Shown here piece by piece: positions 43,063 through 52,211 of a DNA stretch of 64,000 bases. The stretch is from an uncultured Ilyobacter sp. (lineage in GTDB: Bacteria; Fusobacteriota; Fusobacteriia; Fusobacteriales; Fusobacteriaceae): contig NZ_OY764058.1 of assembly GCF_963668085.1 (NCBI RefSeq), positions 186,001 to 250,000 of the forward strand. Reading direction: 5' to 3'. The notes beneath the pieces are model-generated. The model did no database searches. It worked only from the letters and a program-made list of their open reading frames with translations, and was not told the DNA's origin. Made by a program: the position numbers and the translations under genes. How positions within the stretch are numbered: the first letter of the stretch is position 1; every line of letters starts with the position of its first letter.

Positions 43063-44142
43063 TTAATTCAGTTTTTTACCCATGATATCGCAGATGATCT
43101 CTCCTACCTGGCTAGTAGAACCTTTACCGCCCATATCAGGAGTGAGCTTCTCTCTCATCTCTAGAGATCCCTCTATACCCTTCATAACAGTATCTGCAAG
43201 TGACTCGTGTCCTAGGAAATCTAGCATAATTTTTATTGTCCATATCATTGCTATAGGATTGGCTAGGCCTTTTCCAGCAATCTCAGGGGCAGAACCGTGT
43301 ACAGGCTCAAACATAGAAGGATACTTTCCATCTGGATTGATATTAGCTCCTGCTGCAAAGCCTAGACCACCCTGTAGAGCAGCTCCTAGGTCAGTAAGGA
43401 TGTCTCCAAATAAGTTTGAGGCTACAACTACATCAAAAGATTCAGGTCTTTGTATCATATACATGGCAGCGGCATCTACATGGTATTCTGCTGTTTTTAT
43501 CTCTGGATATTTGGCTTTCTTTTCTTTGAAAATCTTGTCCCAGAAAACCATGCTGTAGTTTAGGGCGTTGGATTTTGTTATACTTGTTAGGTGGTTCAGC
43601 TTATTTCTCTTTTTAGCAAGGTCAAAGGCGTAGTCCATTACCTTTTCTGTTGTCTTACGTGTAAAGACGCTTGTCTGAAGAGCGATCTCCTCTTCTTTCC
43701 CTTCTCTTTCTATTCCCCCTATACCTGCATACTCCCCTTCGGTATTTTCTCTTATAAAGATCATGTCTATGTCTCCAGGTTTTTTTCCTTTTATTGGACA
43801 ATCCAATTCCGAAAGAAGTTTTACAGGTCTGTAGTTGATATACTGGTCGAATCCCTGTCTTATTTTTAAAAGCAGATCCCTTAGAGAAACGTGGTCTGGA
43901 ACTCCTGGGAATCCAACTGCCCCTAATAGTATGGCATCAAAGTTTTTAAGTTTTTCGAGGCCGTCATCGTCCATCATTTTACCGTTTTCTAGATAGTATT
44001 CACATCCCCAGTCAAACCATGTGAAGTCAAAGGCAACTTCTCCTGTGAGTTTTGACAAGGTCTCTAGGACTTTTACTCCCTCTTTCATTACCTCTACTCC
44101 GATACCATCTCCTGGAATTACAGCGATTTTGTATTTTTTCAT
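43063..44142 (-). CDS. D-malate/tartrate-type decarboxylating dehydrogenase
   Basis: Start at ATG 44142 after AGGGGGGACAAA. The 359-residue product is in the isocitrate/isopropylmalate dehydrogenase superfamily (TtuC/DmlA branch): KIAVIPGDGIGVEV, RENTEGEYAGIGG, catalytic-site region HVDAAAMYMIQRPESFDVVV and the NAD loop EPVHGSAPEIAGKG. It probably oxidatively decarboxylates D-malate, tartrate or a close analogue with NAD. A carrier of the AEC family lies upstream on the same strand. Confidence 0.85.
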   Translation of the reverse strand: MKKYKIAVIPGDGIGVEVMKEGVKVLETLSKLTGEVAFDFTWFDWGCEYYLENGKMMDDDGLEKLKNFDAILLGAVGFPGVPDHVSLRDLLLKIRQGFDQYINYRPVKLLSELDCPIKGKKPGDIDMIFIRENTEGEYAGIGGIEREGKEEEIALQTSVFTRKTTEKVMDYAFDLAKKRNKLNHLTSITKSNALNYSMVFWDKIFKEKKAKYPEIKTAEYHVDAAAMYMIQRPESFDVVVASNLFGDILTDLGAALQGGLGFAAGANINPDGKYPSMFEPVHGSAPEIAGKGLANPIAMIWTIKIMLDFLGHESLADTVMKGIEGSLEMREKLTPDMGGKGSTSQVGEIICDIMGKKLN

Positions 44143-44213
44143 TTTGTCCCCCCTGTATTTTATATTAAAAGCACAATTACCCATAATTATGCTTTTTTTA
44201 ATTTTATTTCAGT

Positions 44214-45140
44214 TTAAAAAAGAATCTCTGCAAGGAAAGCATAAACTGGTATTGTCACCACAACAAGTATGGTGGAAAGCCCAACTACTTTTGAGGCGTC
44301 TTCTGGATTTTTATTGTAGTATCCGCTCAAAATGGCCACATTGGTCATTATAGGCATGGTAGTCTGCATGAAATATACCTTTTTCAAAAGAACCGGAAGA
44401 GTTAAAAAACCATCGGCAATTTTTATAAGAACCAGGGCTATTATAGGAGCTATGATAAACTTGGATATAAGATCTAGCAGCCCTTCAAAATCTGGTTTTA
44501 AAGATTTTATTCCAAGGCTGTATATGGCAGTTCCCAAGTAGAGCATAGCCAGAGGTGTTGTCATTCCCCCTAGATATTTCATGTAAGTTGCCAGAAACTG
44601 AGGGACTTTTAAGTCTAAAAGAATCATAATAATACCTACGAAAAAAGATATGGTAGCTGGAGTCATAAGCTTTTTAAATCCGTCTTTTATGCTTCCACCT
44701 CCACGGACACAGTAGACACCATAGGTCCAAAAGAAAGATGTGTTGGCAAAATAGAATAGGAATATATAAGGTATGCTGTCGTCTCCAAATAAGGCTATAT
44801 TCACCGGTAGACCTATAAATACCGTATTGGCAAAGACAAAGGAAAGTTGGAAAAGTTCCTTTCTTTTTATGAAAGAGCTGAAACTAAAGATCTTGGCTGC
44901 CAATATAAGTGCTAATAGTATTACAAAAGAAAGTCCGAGCCACTCTGTCGATTGCATCAATCCCTCTCTTGTAAAACGGCTTGTAAGCCCTAAAATTATA
45001 AGACAAGGCAGGCATAGATTCAGCACTAAATAGGAAAAAAGTTTGTTGCTATGCTCTCCTAAAATATTTTTTCTAGCAAAAAAACAACCTGTTCCCATGA
45101 GAAACATTATCAAGGTAACACTGTTTATTATTCTCTCCAA
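44214..45140 (-). CDS. AEC-family (auxin efflux carrier/malate permease-like) transporter
   Basis: A 308-residue, ten-helix carrier of the AEC family: FSYLVLNLCLPCLIILGLTS, FANTVFIGLPVNIALFG and TTMPIMTNVAILSGYYNKNP. TTG 45140 start with AGGGGGG. Members move malate or malonate. Located directly upstream of the D-malate/tartrate dehydrogenase, so organic-acid uptake for that enzyme is a reasonable inference. Confidence 0.85.
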   Translation of the reverse strand: MERIINSVTLIMFLMGTGCFFARKNILGEHSNKLFSYLVLNLCLPCLIILGLTSRFTREGLMQSTEWLGLSFVILLALILAAKIFSFSSFIKRKELFQLSFVFANTVFIGLPVNIALFGDDSIPYIFLFYFANTSFFWTYGVYCVRGGGSIKDGFKKLMTPATISFFVGIIMILLDLKVPQFLATYMKYLGGMTTPLAMLYLGTAIYSLGIKSLKPDFEGLLDLISKFIIAPIIALVLIKIADGFLTLPVLLKKVYFMQTTMPIMTNVAILSGYYNKNPEDASKVVGLSTILVVVTIPVYAFLAEILF

Positions 45141-45504
45141 AATTATTCCCCCCTAAAATCACTTTTAGATATTATACTATAAAAATTAATTACTGCTAAT
45201 TTTTTTTAAGAACTTATTTATTTTGACCTGTTTCTCATTCTAGTAATAATATAGATGTCTACAAAATTTGAGGAAATTATTTATTTTTTTACTGCTGGCT
45301 ATTCATACTTTTTGTGACAAAAAAGGATTTTACTTTCATTCAAGAAATTAAACGCTATCTCACAGATAGAAGCTCAGATTATTTAAGCCTTTGAGCGACA
45401 CAGAAGGCTTGTATTTCCTTGAAAATTATCGCTAAATATGATAGATTATATATAGTGAAATAAAGAGATTCATGTGATCACTATGATATGAGAAGGGATA
45501 AATT

Positions 45505-46680
45505 ATGGCTGTAAAAGTAAGAGATTTATATGAATCTGTTAAGAAGCAAGATATTGAGTTGATCGCAGGAAAAAATGGGTTAGACAATGTCGTAAGATGG
45601 GTACATATGGTTGAAAATATTGAAACATCTGTTTTTTTGGAAGGTCAAGAAATAGCATTTACCACAGGAATTGGTTTACGAAAAAAAGACGACTTATTTG
45701 AATTGGTTAAATATACATATGAAAATCATGCAAGCGGGATGGTTATAAGTACCGGGCCATATATAGCTGAAATTTCTGATGAAATAATAGAATTTTGTGA
45801 TGAGAAAAACTTTCCTTTTTTTATAGTTCCATGGCATGTATACTTTGCAGAAATTATGAGAGAGTTTTGCTATAAAATTACTGTTTCTGACAAGATTGAT
45901 ATGGAGCTGACAAATGCAATAAAAAATGCTATCTTTTTCGAAAAGGAAGAGGATCTATATGTTCCTCAGTTTGAGATGCATAAACTCAAAGCTGATTGGT
46001 CATACTGTCTGGCAATTATAGAAATTAGTGAAAGAGATACTGGAAAAATAATTGATAAAGAAAAGCAGACTAAAGCACTGAGAAACATAGAGAATACACT
46101 TATTAGCCATTCTTTTAGATATAGTTTTGTTTTAGAATTAGATGGTAGATTTGTGCTCTTGTTTGCCAAGTATGACGAAGATACAATTAAAGAGATGGTT
46201 GAATCAATAAAGGAAAACTTAGAAAACTTACTAGAGCATGATGAAAAAATGTGTTTTTGTATCGGTAAAAGTACGAGAAATATCAAGTGCGTTGCAAAAA
46301 GTTACAGGAAAGCATTAGATGTATTAAGACTCCAAAAGAGAAGGGGCAAATACGATGAAGTTACTATCTATAAAGATTTAGGGCTCTATAAACTTTTACT
46401 TTCCATGGAAGACACCAATGCTATGAAAGAATATAGTCAAGAGACTATTGAACCTCTTATCAATTATGACTATTTAAATTCTACAGATTATGTATTAATT
46501 TTAGAGACTTACTTAAGTCTAAATGGAAGTGTTAAAGATGTTGCGGCAAAATTATCCGTTCATAGAAATACGATTAATTATAAAATAAAAAAAATTGAAG
46601 AAATACTTTCATGTGATTTGTCAGATCTAGACACAAGACTTATATTAAGAGTCGGTCTTATGATTAAAAAAATAACATAA
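45505..46680 (+). CDS. PucR-family transcriptional regulator
   Basis: A 391-residue regulator: an N-terminal PucR sensory domain (VKVRDLYESVKKQDIELIAG, FTTGIGLRKKDD), a central GGDEF-like/CdaR region and the C-terminal PucR HTH_30 (YVLILETYLSLNGSVKDVAA, HRNTINYKIKKIEEIL). It is the first gene of the methylamine/pyrrolysine region and likely its activator, ahead of a terminator that separates it from the binding-protein gene. The 360-bp gap upstream shows no clear gene. Confidence 0.85.
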   Translation: MAVKVRDLYESVKKQDIELIAGKNGLDNVVRWVHMVENIETSVFLEGQEIAFTTGIGLRKKDDLFELVKYTYENHASGMVISTGPYIAEISDEIIEFCDEKNFPFFIVPWHVYFAEIMREFCYKITVSDKIDMELTNAIKNAIFFEKEEDLYVPQFEMHKLKADWSYCLAIIEISERDTGKIIDKEKQTKALRNIENTLISHSFRYSFVLELDGRFVLLFAKYDEDTIKEMVESIKENLENLLEHDEKMCFCIGKSTRNIKCVAKSYRKALDVLRLQKRRGKYDEVTIYKDLGLYKLLLSMEDTNAMKEYSQETIEPLINYDYLNSTDYVLILETYLSLNGSVKDVAAKLSVHRNTINYKIKKIEEILSCDLSDLDTRLILRVGLMIKKIT

Positions 46681-46697
46681 TGTATGTAAATACAGAC

Positions 46698-46766
46698 AAA
46701 AAAACCTCCTATTTTAAAGGTGTTAGCTAAGACTAATGCATTTGAAATAAGAGGTTTTTTTATTTA
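46698..46766 (+). terminator. Terminator after pucR-like gene
   Basis: AAAAACCTCCTATTTT ... AAATAAGAGGTTTTTTT, long stem-loop with T-run. Confidence 0.75.
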
Positions 46767-46813
46767 CAAAAGGCCCGTGTGCTCCAGCACAATTTATTTT
46801 AGATATGGGAACA

Positions 46814-46842
46814 TTGTAATACACAAGCATGTAGAATATAAT
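46814..46842 (+). promoter_or_regulatory. Promoter of the methylamine/pyl operon
   Basis: TTGTAA (46814-46819), 17-bp spacer, TATAAT (46837-46842), about 50 bp before the binding-protein start. Confidence 0.7.
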
Positions 46843-46894
46843 CAATCTAACAACAGCAGATAAGGGGATACTCAGATCAAAGGGGGGAATAAAA

Positions 46895-47965
46895 ATGAAA
46901 AAATTATTTGTAAAAAAACTATTTAGATTTTGTGTATTGGTAACCTTAATCAGTTCTTTTATAGGATGTGGAAAGAGTGGGGGAGATAGTGCTTCAGGAA
47001 ATGGTGAAGTAACTTATCCAAAGACAGTTAAGATTGGTACTCAAAAATTAGTTGAAGATGAAATGTTGGCAATCCATGAAGGATTGATACAAAAATATTT
47101 CGAAGAGAAGGGAATAGAGTGCAACTTTATAAATTTTGATTCAGGTGCAGATGTCAATGCAGCCTTGGTGTCCGGGAGTATAGATTTTGGAAATTTCGGA
47201 ACTACACCAGCTACTGTAGCAACGGCTCTTGGAATAGAAACTGAACTAATATGGTTACATGCAGTAATCGGTGCAGGAGAATCCTTGGTTGTAAAAAATG
47301 GTTCAGGTATAAAAAGTGTCAAAGATTTAAAAGGAAAAAGAGTAGCGACTCCAGTGGCATCTACAAGCCATTTCGCCTTACTTAGTGCCTTAAAAGATGC
47401 AGGGATTGAAAAAGATGTTACTATTTTGGATATGAAGCCTTCAGATATAGTTGCTGCATGGTCAAGGGGAGATATAGAAGCTGCCTATGTGTGGAATCCA
47501 GCATTAGGAAATTGTGAAGAATCAGACGGAACTATTCTTATAGGTAGTGATGATTTAATGGAAATCGGATGTGTAACAGCAGATACAGAAGTTGTAAGAA
47601 AAGAATTTGCTAAAGCTTATCCAGAGTTAGTTAGTTATTATGTAGCAGCCATGATAGAAGCTGGAGATATTTATAGAGAATCACCAGAAAAAGCTGCCGA
47701 AATCCTTTCAAAGCAATTAGATATTTCGTTAGACGAGGCGACTAAGCAGATGAACGGGAATGTGTGGCTCAGTGCTGAAGATGCTTTAAGTGCAGATTAT
47801 TTTGGAACCTCAGAGAAAAAAGGGAATCTTGTAAAAGTATTTAAGGACACAGCAGATTTCTTAGTATCTCAAAATTCAATAGATGAGGCACCGGGTATAG
47901 AGACATTTGAAGAATTTGTAAATCCGGCTTATATAGAAGAAGCAGTAAAAATACTAAAAAAATAA
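46895..47965 (+). CDS. TauA/SsuA-like ABC substrate-binding lipoprotein
   Basis: A 356-residue lipoprotein with lipobox SSFIGC (Cys24) and a periplasmic binding fold of the taurine/alkanesulfonate/nitrate class: VKIGTQKLVEDEMLAIHEGL, DVNAALVSGSIDFGNFGTTP, GKRVATPVASTSHFAL, IVAAWSRGDIEAAYVW. No permease or ATPase gene is near. It heads the mtbC-mtbB operon, so a methylamine or methylated-amine precursor is the likely ligand (inference). Closely similar to the lipoprotein at 61036-62088. AAAGGGGGG RBS. Confidence 0.85.
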   Translation: MKKLFVKKLFRFCVLVTLISSFIGCGKSGGDSASGNGEVTYPKTVKIGTQKLVEDEMLAIHEGLIQKYFEEKGIECNFINFDSGADVNAALVSGSIDFGNFGTTPATVATALGIETELIWLHAVIGAGESLVVKNGSGIKSVKDLKGKRVATPVASTSHFALLSALKDAGIEKDVTILDMKPSDIVAAWSRGDIEAAYVWNPALGNCEESDGTILIGSDDLMEIGCVTADTEVVRKEFAKAYPELVSYYVAAMIEAGDIYRESPEKAAEILSKQLDISLDEATKQMNGNVWLSAEDALSADYFGTSEKKGNLVKVFKDTADFLVSQNSIDEAPGIETFEEFVNPAYIEEAVKILKK

Positions 47966-47997
47966 AAAAATAAAAATAAGATTAGGAGGAGAATATT

Positions 47998-48645
47998 ATG
48001 AGTTTTGAAGTGTTATGCGCAAAAGCAAAAGAAGCTATTTTGGAAATGGAAGAAGATCAGGCACTAGAGATGTTAGACGAGGCTATTTCTGAAGGTTATG
48101 ACTTGATGGATCTTCTAGCCAAAGGATTTGCATCTGGAATGGAAGAGCTAGGTCAGTTATTTAGCGATGGACAAGTATTCTTACCTGACTTAATGTATGC
48201 AGCTGATATCATGCAGCAAGTTACTGAAAAGATCGAAGAAAACCTGCCAGCAGGTAATGATGTTTCTAAAAAAGGGAAAATGATAATGGCCACTGTAGAA
48301 GGAGACGTTCATGATATCGGGAAAGGTATCTGCTGCAGTATCTTAAAAACAAAGGGTATTGAGGTATTTGATTTAGGAAGAGACGTTGCAAGTGAACTTA
48401 TAGTTGACAAGGCAGAAGAACTAGGGGTTAAAATAATAGGTCTTAGTGCACTAGTTACAACAACTATGGGGGCTCAAGAAGCCGTAATCAAGATATTAGA
48501 AGAGAGAGGTATCAGAGATAAATATAAGGTTATGATTGGTGGAGCACCAGTTACTACTAGATATGCCAATAAAATAGGTGCAGATGCCTATACTGAGGAT
48601 GCTGTAGAATGTGCAGAAAAAGCATTGGAATTTCTTGCATCATAA
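47998..48645 (+). CDS. mtbC: Corrinoid protein for dimethylamine methyl transfer (MtbC-like)
   Basis: A 215-residue methylamine corrinoid protein. N-terminal helical cap (about 5-85), then the B12-binding Rossmann domain: EGDVHDIGKG with His105, the lower axial cobalt ligand, followed by GLSALVTTTM and GGAPVTTRYANKIGADAYTE. It carries the methyl group from the pyrrolysine methyltransferase to the acceptor enzyme. Directly upstream of mtbB (30 bp). AGGAGGAG RBS. It is the only methylamine corrinoid protein in the window, so MttB may use it too. Confidence 0.92.
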   Translation: MSFEVLCAKAKEAILEMEEDQALEMLDEAISEGYDLMDLLAKGFASGMEELGQLFSDGQVFLPDLMYAADIMQQVTEKIEENLPAGNDVSKKGKMIMATVEGDVHDIGKGICCSILKTKGIEVFDLGRDVASELIVDKAEELGVKIIGLSALVTTTMGAQEAVIKILEERGIRDKYKVMIGGAPVTTRYANKIGADAYTEDAVECAEKALEFLAS

Positions 48646-48675
48646 TAGAATAAAATAGCGTAAAGGAGGTATAAA

Positions 48676-50061
48676 ATGCAAACTAGAATGGGAGACGGTT
48701 ATATGGTTGAAATGACCACTGATGAAATTCGTCATGATATCGATATAGCCGTTGAAGAAGCCTCTAGAAAGGCGAAATGTGAGCCACTTACTGAAGACGA
48801 TAAACAAAATCTTATGGATATTATATGTGACAAAAGAAAATTTGTCAGTGTAGAACGTGGTGACGAATTAATTCTGACCTATGATACACCTGCTGAAAAG
48901 TTTACTCGTACAGACATACGTACTTCAAGACAGCAATCTTTGAAAACATATGAAACTGTACTGATGGCAGATACACTGGAGATGTCAAGCAGATTTTATG
49001 ATTTTAAATATATAAAACCTTATATTGCAGAGGAGCAAGCTGAAACAGCCGCACTTTTATTGGAAACTGCACCTCTTGTACTATATGGAGCTATGACAAA
49101 CTTGTCGTTATATTTTAAACCAGACGGTCCTTGTGAAAATGCCGCAGAATTAATGCCAAAGGGTCTTATAAAAGAAGCCCAGGCAGCTCAGTTAGAAGCT
49201 AAAGACTTGATGAGAGATGAGATAGTTTTGGTAGGAAAAGCCATGTACGAAGCTGGAGCAGATGGATTAAACTATGATACAACTGCATCTGCTGGAGATT
49301 GTGATTTCCTAGGAGCATTAGAATCTTGTGAAATACTAAAAGAAAAATATCCTGATATGGCTATCAACATAGGAATGTCTAGTGAATTTGTATTGGGATA
49401 TCATGGAAGGGTAAAATATAAAGGAAAGCGTTTGGCCGGGATGTACCCTCACGATCAAGCACTTGCCATTGCAGCTGCCGGCGGTAACGTAATGGGAGCT
49501 GTAGTAAACACAAATACAACAAAAAGTTTTGCATGGAACTTGGCAAGAGCCGTCACAATGAGTAAATATTGTGGAGAGGTTTCACCGATACCTGTACATG
49601 CTAACGTTGGTATGGGAGTAGGTGGGGTACCAATGCAAATTACCACTCCAATCGATACTGTTTCAAGGGCATCTACTGCCATGGCAGTTATTGCCAAAAT
49701 GGATGGGTTGTAGGTAGGCTACGGAGACCCAGCTGGTATGGCCAGCGTACATGCACATGCTTCAGGAATGGGAGGAATCAGAACATCAGGAGACTTAGTT
49801 GCTCGTGTGATGTTCCAAAAGAAAATGAAACTTCCAGAAGCTAAGAAGTATGTTGCTGAAAAGCTAAATGTTCCAGTGCTTAGCCTGACTGACGAAATCG
49901 TAATGCGTGAGACTAGAGAGGATCTAGGACTCGGTACGGTTTTCGGAGGTTATGGTCATGCACCAAAAGGAATTGAGGCTAAGTTCAATATAGCAAAAGT
50001 TCTTGATATTAACATCAACTGTGTTGATAAATTTATTGAAAAAACAGGAATGAAAAAATAA
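48676..50061 (+). CDS. mtbB: Dimethylamine methyltransferase MtbB with in-frame amber (pyrrolysine) codon
   Basis: One 461-residue methyltransferase read through an internal UAG. The codon at 49711-49713 is TAG; both sides remain in frame (345 residues before, 115 after), and the protein continues VGYGDPAGMASVHAHASGMG. MtbB of Methanosarcina has pyrrolysine near residue 356; here it is residue 346. The upstream part has DGLNYDTTASAGDCDF and VHANVGMGVGGVPMQITTPI, typical of the MtbB barrel. The electrophilic imine of pyrrolysine is thought to bind the amine. It is flanked by mtbC and pylT. AAAGGAGG RBS. It should not be called a pseudogene. Confidence 0.93.
49711..49713 (+). other. In-frame amber codon decoded as pyrrolysine (mtbB)
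   Basis: TAG within MtbB. It is followed by GTAGGCTACGGAGACC and, at 49731-49745, a perfect GCTGG/CCAGC 5-bp hairpin that could favour read-through, though such elements are not strictly required. Confidence 0.9.
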
Positions 50062-50146
50062 AATCTTCTTTTACAGATTGGCATCCTTATACTTTTGACT
50101 CAGGGCAGTCAAAAGTTTGGATGTCAATTATGTAAAATGAAAGATT
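50062..50146 (+). other. Long imperfect hairpin between mtbB and pylT
   Basis: Paired blocks: AATCTT/AAGATT, TTTTACA/TGTAAAA, TTGGCATCC/GGATGTCAA (one G-U), CTTTTGACT/AGTCAAAAG, with a 6-nt loop (50101-50106): about 31 bp in all. No T-run follows, so it is not a simple terminator. Confidence 0.7.
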
Positions 50147-50162
50147 CCTTAATTAAATATAT

Positions 50163-50234
50163 GGAGGGTGGATCGAAGTGATCTTGCGGACTCTAAATCC
50201 GTACAGCTCGGTGCGACTCCGGGACTCTTCGCCA
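50163..50234 (+). tRNA. pylT: tRNA-Pyl, anticodon CUA
   Basis: 72 nt including encoded CCA. The acceptor arm is GGAGGGT with ACTCTTC; the anticodon stem has six pairs (TGCGGA/TCCGTA) and loop CTCTAAA, giving anticodon CTA (50193-50195) for UAG. The short D-arm, 6-bp anticodon stem and small variable region are tRNA-Pyl traits, and the sequence closely resembles the Desulfitobacterium type. It lies between mtbB and the corrinoid activator gene. Confidence 0.95.
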
Positions 50235-50289
50235 TTGATAATTAAATAAAAAATTTTTAGTTTATATAAGTGTAAAGGGAGATGATCCA

Positions 50290-52200
50290 GTGACTTGTAA
50301 AATTGTATTTCAACCATCTGGAACAGTAGCAGAGATCGAGAAAGGGACATCTCTTCTACATGCGGCACAACAAGCAGGGGTCGATATAAAGGCTTATTGT
50401 GGTGGAACAAAAATATGTGCTAAATGTAAGGTTAAAATTATAGAAGGTGTTTTTGAGGGATATAAAATACAATCCTATCAAAAGCACTTGAATTTTTTAT
50501 CATCAGATGAAAAAGAATTTTTATCAATCAATGAAATTGAAGAAAAATATCGTTTGGCATGTATGACCAAGGTATATGGAGACATTGTTGTGGAAATTCC
50601 AGAAGAAAGCAGAGAGAAAGAATCTGTTATTCTATCTGAAGGTAAAAAAGTAGCTTTTAAATGTGATCCAGCAGTGAAGTCTTATTATTTAGAACTTAAT
50701 AAGGCTGCATTTGAAGATAACAGAGATGATCTGACAAGAGTTAAAGATAAGTTAGTGGAGTTGAATCCAAGGCTCAATAAAGAAAAAGAATTGGATATAG
50801 ATTTTGAGGTTCTACGAGAGCTTCCAAGGGTCTTACGTGATTCTGATTGGAAAATTTCAGCCATCGTCTTAAATGACTATAAGATTATAAAAATACACGG
50901 GGGAGAGTCAAAAGAAATATATGGCTTGGCGGTAGATGTTGGAACAACCACTATAGCCGCTAGTCTCTGTGAACTAGAAAATGGCAACACTCTCCAGAAA
51001 AGCTCTATGGTTAATCCTCAGGTACTTTATGGAGATGACGTTATATCACGTATATCCTATTGTATGAACAATCCAGATGGGCTTGAAACCTTACAGAGTA
51101 AGCTAGTCCACGGAATCAATAAACTGATAAAAAAGATGGTAGATGCGGAAGGCATTGATTTTAATGACATATTGGAAATGGTAATAGTATTTAATACGGC
51201 TATGCATCATATAGCCTTAAAAATACAGCCAGATGCTCTCGGTGTATCGCCATTTATATCCAGTGCCTCGGAACCTATGGATTTTCGGGCAAGAGATTTT
51301 GGGATTTATATGTCACCAAGGGGAAATATTCATACCCTTCCAATAGAAGCAGGCTTTATAGGGGCTGACAACGTGGCAGTACTGATAGCCGAAGAACCTT
51401 ATAAACAAGAGGAAATGAAACTTATTATTGATATAGGAACAAACAGTGAAATTTGCCTGGGAAACAGAGAAAAATTGTATTCCACTTCATGTGCCACAGG
51501 ACCAGCTCTTGAAGGAGCACAAATTAAATGTGGGATGCGGGCAGCTTTGGGAGCTATAGAGGGTGTTTCTATAGACCCTGAAACCCTTGAACCCACTATC
51601 AAAGTTATTGGGGGAGAAAATGAAAGACCAAAGGGAATTTGCGGTTCAGGAATAATAGATGTAATAGCTCAGATGTTCCACACAGGTATTATAAAAAAGA
51701 ATGGAAGTTTTTCCAAAACAGTGGAATCTGACAGAGTGAGAATAGGTTCAGACAAGAAAAAGGAATATGTTTTGTACCATAAGAGAAATGAAAAGGAAAA
51801 TGATATTGTTATCACAATGAAGGATGTCAGGGCTGTACAGTATGCTAAGGGAGCCTTGTATGCAGGGGCAAAGAGCCTTATGCAAAAATGTGGGCTAAGT
51901 AAAGTTGATAATATTGTGTTAGCTGGTGGATTTGGAAGTTATATCAATAAGGAAAATGCTCTACTTTTAGGGCTGTTTCCCGACTGTAAATATGATCAGA
52001 TAACTGTTCTGGGAAATGCTGCCTTAGAGGGTGCAAAATTAGCTCTGCTGAATATTGAAAAAAGAGAAGAAGCAAAGCAAGTTGCCAAAGAGGTAGAGTT
52101 CGTGGAAACAGCCACAGCTGACGATTACTATACCTTATTTTCCGAGGCTATGTTTATTCCTCATAAATCCGATGTATTTACCATAAATGACAAAAAATAA
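50290..52200 (+). CDS. Corrinoid-activating ferredoxin-ASKHA protein (RACo/RamA-type)
   Basis: A 636-residue ATP-dependent reductive activator. An N-terminal 2Fe-2S ferredoxin domain (Cys37, Cys43, Cys46, Cys91: AYCGGTKICAKC .. LACM) precedes a linker and an ASKHA/DUF4445 ATPase domain (about 220-620: LAVDVGTTTIAASLCELENG, LIIDIGTNSEICLGN, LAGGFGSYINKENALLLG). It restores Co(I) after oxidation of the corrinoid. Archaeal RamA instead has a C-terminal 4Fe-4S module, so this is a bacterial RACo-like activator. GTG 50290 with AGGGAG upstream; it is followed without gap by pylB. Confidence 0.9.
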   Translation: MTCKIVFQPSGTVAEIEKGTSLLHAAQQAGVDIKAYCGGTKICAKCKVKIIEGVFEGYKIQSYQKHLNFLSSDEKEFLSINEIEEKYRLACMTKVYGDIVVEIPEESREKESVILSEGKKVAFKCDPAVKSYYLELNKAAFEDNRDDLTRVKDKLVELNPRLNKEKELDIDFEVLRELPRVLRDSDWKISAIVLNDYKIIKIHGGESKEIYGLAVDVGTTTIAASLCELENGNTLQKSSMVNPQVLYGDDVISRISYCMNNPDGLETLQSKLVHGINKLIKKMVDAEGIDFNDILEMVIVFNTAMHHIALKIQPDALGVSPFISSASEPMDFRARDFGIYMSPRGNIHTLPIEAGFIGADNVAVLIAEEPYKQEEMKLIIDIGTNSEICLGNREKLYSTSCATGPALEGAQIKCGMRAALGAIEGVSIDPETLEPTIKVIGGENERPKGICGSGIIDVIAQMFHTGIIKKNGSFSKTVESDRVRIGSDKKKEYVLYHKRNEKENDIVITMKDVRAVQYAKGALYAGAKSLMQKCGLSKVDNIVLAGGFGSYINKENALLLGLFPDCKYDQITVLGNAALEGAKLALLNIEKREEAKQVAKEVEFVETATADDYYTLFSEAMFIPHKSDVFTINDKK

Positions 52201-52211
52201 TGGAGGCATAT

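Noticed and set aside
49738..50061. Separate small gene downstream of the mtbB amber codon
   Set aside because: The frame continues MtbB without a break and the sequence is the C-terminal part of the same protein.
50163..50234. tRNA pseudogene or tRNA-Leu with CUA
   Set aside because: The 72-nt length, six-pair anticodon stem and UAG-reading anticodon with encoded CCA fit tRNA-Pyl and the surrounding pyl genes.
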